NCBI GenBank assembly: GCA_002077065.1
Contig: NAJO01000010.1
Span: forward strand, 992,001-1,056,000
Length of the DNA stretch: 64,000 nt
DNA from: Cryoendolithus antarcticus
Taxonomy: Eukaryota; Ascomycota; Dothideomycetes; Cladosporiales; Cladosporiaceae
Reading direction: 5' to 3'
This document shows, piece after piece, positions 11,001 through 19,866 of this stretch. Below the pieces are notes generated by a model. It was not told the DNA's origin. It did no database searches and saw nothing but the letters and a program-made list of their open reading frames with translations. Each line of letters starts with the position of its first letter. Position 1 is the first letter of the stretch. The position numbers and the translations under genes are program-made.

Positions 11001-11929
11001 TTGGGGACCATGTGGGATTTCCCAGAAGTCAACTGGAGGGCAGCAATCAATAGAGCGCGATATGCAGCTGGAGCAGGTTGCTGCACGCCTGCGCGCAACA
11101 TGGCCTGGAAGACAGCTGGTACTTCATGGTGACGCCCCTGTGCGCTGAGCCGGAGGAGTTCATCAGTGTATGCCTGGCTTTCCGAGCTCGCATATGACTC
11201 CAGGCTTTCCGGAGGCGTGAAGACGCTGGCAGGTGTCGCTGACCTTCGCGGCTCCGAGAACAAGGACTCCTGTGCTGGGGAGACCTCTGACAAACGGTCT
11301 GCATCTTCTACGACTTCCTTCGACTTGTGTCCCTCCTCCACCATGGCATCGTTGACCTGAGCGATGGCTGCATCACCAGCGGCTTCATTATTGATGAAGA
11401 CCTTGGTGAAGTCATTGAGTGCGCTCGTGGTGTAGGAACGCCTGAGCAGAGGAGCCACCAAAGGCTCTGTTCTCGTCTCGTCGCCATCCTCCTTGGTCTC
11501 GACCGGCACGAGACTGGCGCTCGCGCCATCAGGAACAGTCGTTGGCGGCTGCCACTCGAGTCTCTTGGCGAACTGGTACTGCTGCCATTCCTTCTCCTTC
11601 AGCTCATTTCGCTGATACTTCTGCCACGCATCGAAGTATCTCTCGAGACCCGGGTCATGATGACTGGTCTCCGGTCTAGCGGCAGGCGCGTGCGAAGTGC
11701 TAGCCTGGCGCACATTCTCTATCTGATGGTATGCATTGTGAGTCTTGGACTTCTCCGCCTTCCGGAACCGGCCGAGAAGGTGATCCGCGAGAGGAGTAGC
11801 GGCCGGGTTCTGTACGAGACCGGAGGACTGGGAGGCTGCAACGATGCCCTGGGCGCCGCCGTGGGTGAAGGATTTGAGTGCCGAGCTGGCAAGTCGCGTG
11901 AATTGGACTGTGGGCTTCACATACACCAT
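8063..11929 (-). CDS. mitochondrial pentatricopeptide repeat (PPR) protein
   Basis: A single 1288-residue frame with no visible intron. The N-terminus (MVYVKPTVQFTRLASSALKSF) is basic and amphipathic, as in mitochondrial presequences. PPR-type helical repeats appear from about residue 290 (PALEVYSDMLRRKVTPDTATF-like) and are densest from about 960 on: FLYNALIGKLGKARRIDDC, VTYGTVVNALCRVSDDKF, HTFKLLIDAHATLEPVDM and NALIHGYTLQHNLERAKAA. The overall plan resembles fungal organelle expression factors of the Cya-5/Ppr type that bind mitochondrial transcripts. The RNA target cannot be read from the sequence. The gene runs toward the tRNA gene and away from ERG8. Confidence 0.88.
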   Translation of the reverse strand: MVYVKPTVQFTRLASSALKSFTHGGAQGIVAASQSSGLVQNPAATPLADHLLGRFRKAEKSKTHNAYHQIENVRQASTSHAPAARPETSHHDPGLERYFDAWQKYQRNELKEKEWQQYQFAKRLEWQPPTTVPDGASASLVPVETKEDGDETRTEPLVAPLLRRSYTTSALNDFTKVFINNEAAGDAAIAQVNDAMVEEGHKSKEVVEDADRLSEVSPAQESLFSEPRRSATPASVFTPPESLESYASSESQAYTDELLRLSAQGRHHEVPAVFQAMLRAGVQQPAPAAYRALLIAALQLTSGKSHMVPKALEVYSDMLRRKVTPDTATFATLIGLLANRASESAAQRTELEIRRTRYGGAEQPGQFVFRSSQAKYTMLLEDSSLSIALKMFSRALRNPDDQLPSVVCASLVRACAEQGRVDGMAQVYDHMVSQSMSVPADIFPPAIAAFGKNGDLRSAVEIYDDYKALAIENNAGQHDMDRVDNDVYASLIKAYGLSGRLEGGLKFFEGLQNVDDVNAKELEAMRETVVLSALLPVALQDTAGSDAITLTTSLSGRALASAWASICINAADRDSLKQSEQAFSSLARLTQDLSTPAVAMLAMHIRNSNVEAAAPYWAVMEIAPATLSFVEPTTMRTISLLAIGQAERGLRQTRRMFGRIRDSQAESAQSETANRIDEAIEVIGRFALGSSLPMQPETGVELLRMMTDNGGLVTPTAEHVMARFGPQQIARLAPADIEFLLRVQAGMVINESAADIAGPERFGCLLENLVAKSVMPSAETETIIERTLVNVNRTELSRLWNNYRYPPTPVMTPVAFSPVLPFQPPVFDEAFDPYAAKTDIKGSNMINELLERPHGRRLSEALTRFRNMRRVGRVPRMFTYGKLIEGAAKENNLRAATDILEMAKQDVPFDMRYRVVRFGWQQILDQMVAGCLNVNRRDLAARYHQDMTEMGAAPSANTFGLYITTLKENTKTFDEATEAVKIFHQAKAEGVEPSSFLYNALIGKLGKARRIDDCLFYFAEMRNTGIKPTSVTYGTVVNALCRVSDDKFAEEIFEEMESASNYKPRPAPYHSLMQFFLTTKRNKAKVLSYYERMRSKNIEPTMHTFKLLIDAHATLEPVDMRAAESVLTEMATAGLQPEAVHYASLIHAKGCTQQDVIGAQAIFDSVIAAGMTRPQPCMYQALFESFNANHQVELSEPLLQDMRARHVEFTPYIANALIHGYTLQHNLERAKAAFGLVAMAKREPSTYEAMVRAHLAAEDREGARSIVKEALGRGYPSAVAGKIAELVR

Positions 11930-12726
11930 TTAGGTGATGAACGGACCCTTCAACCTGGAGGGTAGAACGGAGTGATCTGGTTGTAGTGTGGACGCAGGTT
12001 CATTTGACGACAAAGGCCGTCAATGAACGCGCGGGTTGTTGGTGATGGTCGGAGGGGGGCTGGTGCCTGTGTCGCGTGAGAGTTCCTGATTAGCCAAGGC
12101 AAGAACGCCCTTGACACAAAGTATTGAGTGAAATATTGGTTGGAAGTAAAGCTCAATGGCGAGCTGATGGTGTTATCACCAAGAAGGAGACGGAGGCAGC
12201 TCCTCAGGCAGAGGGATTATCGAGTCGACGTGTTGCGAGTGCGAGGTGCAAACATCCCTGTCAATCTCGCCGTCTCCCGGATTATACGCGAGACAAGCTT
12301 CGCAGGGCTGACGGAGGCGAACAATCGCTCTTTCCTCTCGGACTTGCTTCCAATCTGCCTTGTAGCATATCTGCCTTGACCAGCAGTATAGTAGTGTGCT
12401 TGGGTTGTAACATGAGGAAGTCCGACACCATCTCCCTGTTGTGGTGACCGCAACGCTGGAGTGATGTGCTGGCTTGGCACATGCCACGAGCATTCACGAG
12501 AATAGCCCGGCAAGACTACCACGCTAGCAGTTGTCACACGATCCAAGGATCGACATCAGCGGAAACGTCGCTGCAAGGTACGCACTTGTGGTCAGCTTGA
12601 TCGACTTCACCTCCACCTTCGCAGTAACTGATTTGTGGGGTTGCGCAGCTGTTGCCACCCGGTATATGCCTAAGTGAGGCAGTCAGCTCGTCAGCTGATG
12701 CCATTCAGCCATTGAGCATCGCTGCT
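11930..12726. other. divergent promoter region between PPR gene and ERG8
   Basis: About 800 bases between two genes transcribed away from each other. Several short overlapping frames occur on both strands, but none shows a conserved motif or splice structure. I see only 5' flanking sequence. Confidence 0.5.
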
Positions 12727-14219
12727 ATGGCTGATCGTCAGCTGGTGGCTGTGTCTGCGCCCGGCAAGGTACTGCTGGCTGGAGGCTACCTGGTATTGGA
12801 CAGGAAGCATACGGGTCTGGTGTTTGGACTGGACGCGAGGATTTACTGCATCGTGCAGGAGATTTTAACTAGCAGCGGAGTCGTCTTGTCAGAGATCTCC
12901 GTCCAAAGTCCGCAATTCGAGAATGCGGTCTGGCACTATGGCTACAGGTGGGATGGCAGGGACGGAGGTATGCACATGAGTGAGTTGCGAAGGTAAGTGC
13001 GACTATTCATACTCTCCTCCCTCTCGTGATCAGATGGGGATCATTCGGGTTACTTGTCTCCATTGCCAGGCAGTACGTATATCATCGCGCCTTCACTTAC
13101 ACCAGCCCTGCTCACAGAGACGCAGACCTTGCCTTGAGCCGCAACCTCTTCATCGAGACTGCGCTATGCTACGCTCTCAGCTACATCGGCTCTGTCTCGT
13201 CGCCAATCATCGCCCCAGCAAGCATCACCATACTCGCGGACAACGACTACTACTCAACGCCTGCCGATCTCGAATCAACAGATCGCTTCCACAACTTCGG
13301 CGTGCCCATCTCGAAAGCCCACAAAACCGGTCTCGGGTCCTCAGCAGCCCTAGTCACTGCTCTTACGGCGGCGGTGTTGACGCACTACCTGCCTACTGCA
13401 CTTCTCGATATTAGGAGCGACATCGGCAAACGCCGACTGCACAACCTCGCCCAAGCAGCCCACTGCGCCGCCCAAGGCAAAGTTGGATCTGGCTTTGATG
13501 TAGCAAGCGCAGTCTACGGCAGCTGTCTGTACAAGCGCTTCTCCCCCGACATCCTCTCGTCCCACGCCGAGCCCGGTGCGCCTGGCTTTGCTTCCCAGCT
13601 TGTCGCGACTGTCGACGATATTGACAGTAAGTGGGACACCGAGATCACGAAAGCCAAGGTCAAGGTGCCCGAAGGTCTACGTCTAGTAATGTGCGATGTC
13701 TCCGTCGGTAGCCAGACGCCAGGCATGGTCAAGCAAGTGTTAGCCTGGCGCAAAGCGAATCAGGAGGAAGCAGATTGGCTTTGGGACGACCTACAGGCTT
13801 CGAACGATGCGCTGGCGAAGGAGCTCACGGTGTTGGCAGAGGCGGATGCTAAGGTCGCGCCTGATTATTCGAGGTTGCGGATGTGCTTTTCGGCCATCAG
13901 AGAGCTCATTCGCGAGATGGGTGAGAAGAGTGAGGTTTCCATCGAGCCGCCTGCGCAGACGAAGCTGCTGGACGCTTGCGAGGCTGTTGAGGGGGTGGTG
14001 GGAGGGACTGTGCCGGGTGCGGGTGGGTATGATGCTATTGCGTTGCTTATACAGGACAAGCAGAGCACGGTCAAGGCTTTGAAGGACTTGCTGGAGGGCT
14101 GGAAGTTTGAGGGTGAAGGCGTTGGTGGTGGCAAAGTAAGCATGCTTGGAGTGCGCGAGGAGATGGAAGGCGTGCGGGTGGAGGATTTGAGCGGATACGA
14201 GAGCGAGTACTTGCAATGA
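12727..14219 (+). CDS. erg8: phosphomevalonate kinase
   Basis: A 471-residue GHMP-family kinase that converts mevalonate 5-phosphate to the diphosphate in sterol and isoprenoid synthesis. Exons are 12727-12992 and 13070-14219; the intron (GTAAGT...CCAG, 77 nt) joins ELRR to QYVYHRAFTYTSP. The N-terminus has VSAPGKVLLAGGYLVLD, the family's opening motif. The ATP-binding GHMP motif KTGLGSSAALVTALTAAVL lies near residue 175, with KVGSGFDVASAVYGSCLYKR after it. The C-terminal GGTVPGAGGYDAIALL is the second conserved glycine block. The start is the ATG right before ADRQLVAVSAPGKV; a longer in-frame start at 12652 adds a non-conserved leader. Length fits the family. Confidence 0.95.
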
Positions 14220-14427
14220 TTGCTCGTTGCTGCAGGCCCGGCTCTTATGTTCATAGCGTCTTGCAATGTGAAGCGTGTCCTCCTATCATACACTCACAGC
14301 AGCGTACCAAGCGCCTTTCCTGCTTCTCGTCCCTACTGTACATTCTAGCTGCGCTGTCGCGTCATTACCGGGTATCATCCAGCTCCCAAACGCCATGCCC
14401 AAGAAAAACCATGAAGTCATGAATGCC

Positions 14428-14964
14428 CTAATCGCCACCGCGGCCACGAGTGTTCCCAGTGCCAAAGCCATAAAGAGATGTGCCTCTACGTCTCAGTGCG
14501 AACACCACCTACGCAAGTCAGTGCTGAGCTAGAGAACCACTGAGAAGTTACGTACGTCTGTGACGGTGATCGTCTTGCGATTGAACGTCGATACCACGGC
14601 ACAGCAGTCATGCAGAACTTCTTCGAGATACATCTTTAGGACTTCGCGAGTCTTGGGATAGATGTCGGATGAGATGCGCTTGACACCACCGCGGCGAGCG
14701 AGGCGACGGATGTCGGGTTTGGTGATGCCGTGGATGTTGTCGCGGATGATCTTGCTTTTGGACTTGTTAGTGAGTGACATTGGTAGAGTTGGATTTGGGT
14801 GCTTCGTACCGGTGCCTCTTTGACTTCGACTTGCTGGCGCCTACAGACCCAAAGCCCCGTTTGCCTTTGCCTTTTCCCAGGCCGATGGCAGGTCGAATAG
14901 ATGAACTGGCAATGCCACTAACATCGGAGCGCAGGATGTCGTTGCTGCTTCTGGCGGGCGGCAT
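14428..14964 (-). CDS. divergent histone H4 variant
   Basis: Three exons (14810-14964, 14556-14754, 14428-14508) with introns of 55 and 47 nt, both with good branch points (CACTAAC, CACTGAC). The 144-residue product has an unmistakable H4 fold: [56 protein letters not shown]. It departs strongly from H4, which is normally almost invariant. The N-terminal tail has about 27 extra residues and no SGRGK start, although [10 protein letters not shown] recalls the usual GKGGKGLGKGG. Helix 2-3 reads [22 protein letters not shown], and there is a ten-residue C-terminal extension ending RGRGGD. Canonical H4 must lie elsewhere. The role is unknown; nucleosome assembly in a special context (chromatin domain, sexual or resting stage) is inference. 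Confidence 0.88.
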
Positions 14965-15404
14965 CTTGGCGAAGCGACTCTCTACTGTACGGGGGATGGT
15001 CGCTCAAGTTGAAGCTACCTTAGCGATGATAGCGAAAGAGAACCATACAGACCTGTAGTCGATGTTCGATCAAAAAATGTGATCGGACGTTCACTTATTC
15101 TCCATGTTTACATCACTTGAACCAGCAGGTTCGAGGTGAGGTTGACGGGAGCAGCGGCGTTTGAGTGATGTTAAGGCATCAACATGTAAGATGCCTTAAT
15201 GCCCGAAGCTTGCAGCGTCATGTTCGCTGCCTTCTCACGCGTAGAGCTTCCGGGTGAGCAGAAGCAGTCCAAAGTCACATATCAAGTACTCACACAAGCG
15301 ATACATCACCCCTTAAAGCCCATAGTCATCGACTTCTGCATCTGAACCGCTCGTCAACCATCAAAGCCACCCACATTGCCTGACTAGCCCAGGCGCTCGC
15401 CATC
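14965..15404. other. divergent promoter region between H4 variant and UMP1
   Basis: About 440 bases between genes that diverge. It contains one clear structure, the inverted repeat at 15171-15199 (listed separately). I see no gene here. Confidence 0.5.
15171..15199. repeat. perfect 10-bp inverted repeat with 9-nt spacer
   Basis: Arms TTAAGGCATC and GATGCCTTAA are exact reverse complements around AACATGTAA, which itself contains the palindrome ACATGT. It lies about 205 bp upstream of the UMP1 start codon and 205 bp upstream of the H4-variant start, almost midway. It could be a dimeric regulator site serving both promoters; no known factor is matched. Confidence 0.6.
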
Positions 15405-15960
15405 ATGGTATATTCCCTCCCCTCCTACCTTAATCTACTACAATCATGACTAACTCCAAACGCAGTCCCTCCGCCTGGTCCCCACCCCCTCCCACGCCTC
15501 CACAACCCCCTCCGCCATCGGCGCCCCCTCAGCCCCCGGCGTCCATGACACCCTCCGCCACAACCTTGCCCTCACCTCCTCCGCGCCAGCCAAATCCTCC
15601 ACCTCCCTAACCAGCACAACAACCTCCGGCCACCCTCTCGAATCCCGCCTCCACGCCTGGAAACAAACCCAAGACGCCCTCAAACACAGCATGCTGCGCC
15701 GGCAATTCGGGCTCGCGGAGCCGGTGAGACGGGCTATGGAGCTCGGCGTTGTGGCGCAAGGGGAGTGGCGGCCGAGTGTGCTTGGGCCGATCGGGCATGG
15801 CGGTAGCGCTGGGGTGCATAGAGATATTTTGGAGGGGAGGGATTGGGAGTGTAGCTGGGAGGACGTGTTTGAGGGGGATGTGTTTGCTGGGGCGGCGGCG
15901 GCGGAGGGTATGGGGTTCCATGCTGAGATGGAGACGAGGAGTGGGATGGACTCGTGGTGA
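15405..15960 (+). CDS. ump1: proteasome maturation factor Ump1
   Basis: A 165-residue orthologue of Ump1/POMP, the short-lived chaperone that assists assembly of 20S proteasome halves and is then degraded by the new particle. The first exon is only the start codon (15405-15407). A 58-nt intron (GTATAT...CGCAG, branch GACTAAC) follows at once, and exon 2 (15466-15960) carries the rest. The family hallmarks are SLRLVP at the N-terminus, GVHDTLRHNL, HPLESRLHAWKQTQDALK, MLRRQFGLAEPVRRAMEL, and GRDWECSWEDVF. Skipping the intron leaves no start codon in the right frame before residue 74, which supports the split-ATG model. It is divergent from the H4-variant gene. Confidence 0.92.
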
Positions 15961-16416
15961 GCCATTGGTTGGGGAGAGTAGTGTGGGAGTCAATGACATC
16001 CCTGTGATCGCGATATGACTGGGTGCTGTGTACAACAGGAGCATCGGGAGTACTGGAGACATTAGTCCATCTGATGAGCTGTACGACTAAAGGCATCTGC
16101 TAGCGCTCATAGAAGATGAATACACAATCGAGCTATGCAAAAGACCGCGATCGCGCACTCGGATCGGTACTCACGCTTCATTCCTTCGAAAGGCGTTGCG
16201 TAACGAGCGAACGGCGCGGACACAGGTTACAAGTGCCACTTCTGCAGCGTTTCGTGTTCCCGATCAGTGAGCGATCTATTTCTACATTCCCCTCAAAAGG
16301 CTGCACATGACCGCACAAGCGAGTCCATAACGCCTGTCCAAACACCACACTGCCATGCTGCGTGAAGCAATAACCCAACGAACGCCATTACAATGCACTC
16401 ATCCCAAGTGTACTCC
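15961..16416. other. convergent intergenic region
   Basis: 3' flanks of UMP1 and of the ubiquitin-fold gene meet here. Frames present are short and antisense to the neighbours; I see no gene. Confidence 0.5.
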
Positions 16417-17250
16417 TCACAAGACAACGCATCGACACCCAGCGCCACTGTCATCAGCTCCAGCCCTCGCTCTTATCGATCCACCTTTTGCCGTCTTGCC
16501 CGTAGCTTCCGCCTCATCCTCCATCAAGTCCGCGGGTTTGATCGTCATATGCACCACATTCGACGCATCGAGATTGAATGGGAGGTCTGTGAACCAATAT
16601 GTATGTCAGCATTGCTCCATCATCTCCATGGCTCAACAGCAGAGCCTACCTTTCAGCGGGATCTTATCATCCAACATCCTCCCCATAATAATCAACCGGA
16701 TGCTACTCGGATCCCGCGGTCTGGGCTCCCACTCCGGTCTCCAATCCGTCCAGATGAGCTCTTTCAACTTGTACCCGCTCATACACCTCGGATCGAACTT
16801 CCCCTCCGCATCCTCTGCTTCAACTTTCCGCGATTGTAGGTACTTCTGCGAGATCGTGTAGGCGTGTCGCGCGCCTGTCGTGAGCATGAGCGTTATCCGT
16901 AGTGCTGCTGCTGTGGTATCGAGGGGTGCTGCGGGTTGGCCATCTGGGCCAAGGGCGAGTTCAGCGGTTTGAGAGCGGTTTAGGGGGATTGGGGCGGGTG
17001 CGAGGGTGTTGGGCTGCAGGGCAGAGGATATGCTTTCTTCTTTTGGCTCGTGTGTAGTCTCGCCAGAAGGGTCTGTGGTGGTGATTGCCGGTGGAGGCGG
17101 ATGTGCTGCTGCTACTGCTGGTGCGCTCTGAGGTTCCTCCGCCGCCGATGCGCCTGCTTGTGCCTGCTCTCCCTCGGCCGTGGGTCTGAAGTCCATGATT
17201 GTTGACCTCTCCGTTGTCTCCTCTGCGCTGGGTGCTGCATTGGCTGCCAT
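16417..17250 (-). CDS. membrane-anchored ubiquitin-fold (MUB/UBL3-like) protein with CaaX end
   Basis: Two exons (16650-17250 and 16417-16586; 63-nt intron GTAGGC...CACAG with CTGAC branch) encode 256 residues. The first half is Pro/Ala-rich and probably disordered. The second half is a Rad60-SLD_2/UBL3-type ubiquitin fold: LRITLMLTTGARHAYTI, YKLKELIWTDWRPEWEPRP, SIRLIIMGRMLDDKIPLKD, VVHMTIKP. The spliced protein ends Cys-Arg-Cys-Val-Val-Leu, so CVVL is a good prenylation box; Leu at the end favours geranylgeranylation. Plant MUBs and animal UBL3 are likewise prenylated, bind membranes and recruit E2 enzymes. Without the splice the protein would end a few residues after the fold is broken. 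An alternative start is 17196. Confidence 0.85.
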
Positions 17251-18123
17251 GGTCGGCTGAGGTAATGGCCTGCCAGAGGCTGAGGCTATGCCCGGTGGAG
17301 CGGTGTCGTCGTCGCCAGTGAGGTGTGCGGCGGTTTAGTAGGTGCAATGCCTCAGTGCCTGCGCCAATGGGATGGATGGTGTCGGCGAGAATGCAATGCG
17401 ACAGACCAACGCAATCCCGATAGGTAATAGTGCGACGTTACAATGGCCTCGAAGTGATAGCGGCCACAAAGCAAGCAAGCAATCTGTCGTCGTACGCGCG
17501 CTGCCAGTGTTCCGGTATGATGTGTTCCAAGTGTAGTCACTCCTTCTCCTTCCGCCGCGTCAGCGTCCGACAGTAATGCCAAAGTCTACTGTACCGCACA
17601 ATGTCTAGATAGGCGCAAACTAACAATAGCAGAAACAGGGCCGAGTCCAGAGCGCGGGTGGAGGTGCGGGTGGGCGCGGAGAGGGAGACGTTGGATTGGG
17701 GATTGTGGAGTTTGGGGGCACACGATCAGATGATGATCACTTGGCAGGGAGACAAGACACTTTGTATGCTTGGCGATGGAATCATGGGGGCAGTGTATGG
17801 ATGTTCGGCACCCATATGCGAAGGTATGGCTGGATCATGCGATGCAGTACCATGTCTTTGCTTGACGGCCTCTCGACATGTGTCTGCGCGGCCCAACTGC
17901 GCGACTTTGGCACTCGGATGCAGCAAGTGTCAAGCGGCGAGACATACATGCTACTCAAGCCTGTGAGAGCGACCGAAGACTCATCGCTGAAGAATTCATT
18001 GGTCTATTTGCCTTCTGATGCTACTCATGCCACGAAGGGATAATGTATACTGTTCTGTGCTAGTTCCGGACGCCATGCTACCCAAGCAAACAAACACGAC
18101 AACCACATCCTCTCGATTACCAC
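17251..18123. other. intergenic region, no gene recognised
   Basis: About 870 bases containing the 5' flank of the ubiquitin-fold gene and the 3' flank of the DUF4188 gene. A 103-codon frame at 17658-17966 has no recognisable motif and an overlapping rival frame, so I do not call it. Confidence 0.5.
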
Positions 18124-19050
18124 TCAGTACGGCGCGTCATACTGCAGATCCTTATGCTCATCGGCCTTCAGACTCTTCGCCATCCTCCCCAGACTCGTCC
18201 TCAGCACGCCCTTACTCGCATCCACCAGCGTGCTAGCGTACACCTCCTCGCCGGTCTCCTCGTCCTTGATAGGCACAGTCGCGCTACCAAGTCCAGAAGG
18301 ATGACTGTTGATGTATATAGTCTCCCAGCCGCTCTTAGGCACCTGGAAAGTCTCATGATAGATAGACAGATGCGGGTGGCTCTTGTAGTTCTTGTTCCAC
18401 CAGTTCCAGGCGTTTTGATGATACTTGGAGTGAGCGAACCTTTGGAGCCCTTCGTTGGTGTCGAAGTAGCAGACCACCAGTGTCTCGTTTGAAGTGCCGC
18501 GTGCAGAGGAGTTCAGCCAGGACGTTGCGCCGAAGAACCCGAACTCGGATTTGTGCTCCTCGAGATCTTTGACCATCTGAGTGAACATTTCGCCCATTTC
18601 CTTGAACCCTGGACCGAGAAGGCCAAGAGGGTGGTTGCAGCGGGTGCCGATGTGGAAGACAACAAGATCCCGAGCTGCAGCTTTCGAGCCAAAATTGCCG
18701 GTAGAGTCGGGCAGCTGGGCAGAGACTTTTTTCATTATCACGCCGTCCATTTTGGGATTCTTCGTGATGCCCTGGATTTGCAGGCCGGTGTTGGCGGAGT
18801 GGAAGACGATGTAGGCAAGCGCGGGGAGCATTGCCACGCGGCCGGCGATCAGAATCAAGGCAGCTTGGGCGAGGGCACCCATTGCGAGCCAGGTGGTTGT
18901 GGTGAACATGTCGCGGAAGAACTGGGATCGTCAGTACGTGATCTTGTTGCATTGCAGAGACTGGAGACATACTGGTCCACCGCCTGCCTTGCCGGCGAAT
19001 GCAGAGCGAATGTTGCTGCTCGAGCGCTCGAGGATGGGTACGAAGTCCAT
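18124..19050 (-). CDS. DUF4188 family protein (monooxygenase-like)
   Basis: Two exons (18973-19050, 18124-18921) separated by a 51-nt intron (GTATGT...CCCAG, branch TACTGAC) give 291 residues. The N-terminus (MDFVPILERSSSNIRSAFAG) leads to FFRDMFTTTTWLAMGAL and two hydrophobic segments (about 30-60), so the protein is probably membrane-bound. The globular part is a dimeric alpha-beta barrel-type fold: FGFFGATSWLNSSARGTSNE, LVVCYFDTNEGLQRFAHS, HQNAWNWWNKNYKSHPHLSI, YHETFQVPKSGWETIYINSH. This is the DUF4188 signature found in many fungal proteins, including one linked to fumagillin synthesis. The substrate is unknown and no biosynthetic cluster surrounds it here. Confidence 0.85.
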
Positions 19051-19866
19051 TGCGAAAGGAGGTCCCGTCCCGTCGAAATGTTGGAGTTGTTCTGCTTGAT
19101 ACTACTGTCAAATATGCTAGGAGTGCTGTAGAGGCGAGAAAAGCTTGAGCTCGGTTGTTGAAATGCTGCTTTGGAGAGTGGATGCTGAGGTGCTGATGTC
19201 GAGGCGAAACATGAAAGCGATACTGTACCAGCTATATACCTACCCACTGTCTACGCGCGCCACATCCGACTCACAAGATGGTCTCGGCCGCCTACTGTCA
19301 AAACAAGCGCCTAGGAGGCGCATGAAGCGTATGTACGAAAGGCAGCTAGGAGGTGGTTTCCTCCGTCTCGCGGTACCAGCTTCATTGGATGGCTCGTAAA
19401 ACGCCATCTGCGAGGCGGCACGTAAAGTGGATGCACAGACGATAGCCGTGGGTAATTTGACGGACTTCGAGCCGCTACGGCCGAAGAATCTTGGCCAGCC
19501 ACGGCCAGCGTCATGCCCAGTACTTTGTGTCCCCGTGTAGTCAGCGACGTGCAGTACATCATTAGCACGGTGTTAGTCATTGCGGCCGATTCGAACAGAG
19601 AGGACTAAGATCTGTGCAATAATAACGGTCGTAGCTGACGCGAGATCATCACGCTCGCTGAGTAATGGCGACTTGCACCCGCCGGTACGCGCTCAGCGTG
19701 CTCTACTTTCTCACACTCACCCTGTCTACGCGGTGTGCCATGTGAAGGGCACGAACAGCACTTCTAGCCCATGCTCGGACGAGCAAACGCGGCAGAGAGA
19801 ATGATGCAATACAGCTATTCGCCATGCGGCGCAACAGCCTTCGTCTCCAGCACGCCTTCGCGTACT
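19051..19866. other. intergenic region, no gene recognised
   Basis: About 815 bases between the DUF4188 start and the stop of the HExxH-protein gene. A tRNA-like B-box at about 19590 on the minus strand has no T stem. I see nothing else. Confidence 0.5.

Noticed and set aside
12124..12447. Short frames upstream of ERG8
   Set aside because: Overlapping on both strands with no motifs; non-coding look.
19585..19605. Minus-strand GTTCGAATC B-box
   Set aside because: Flanks do not form a stem; isolated match.
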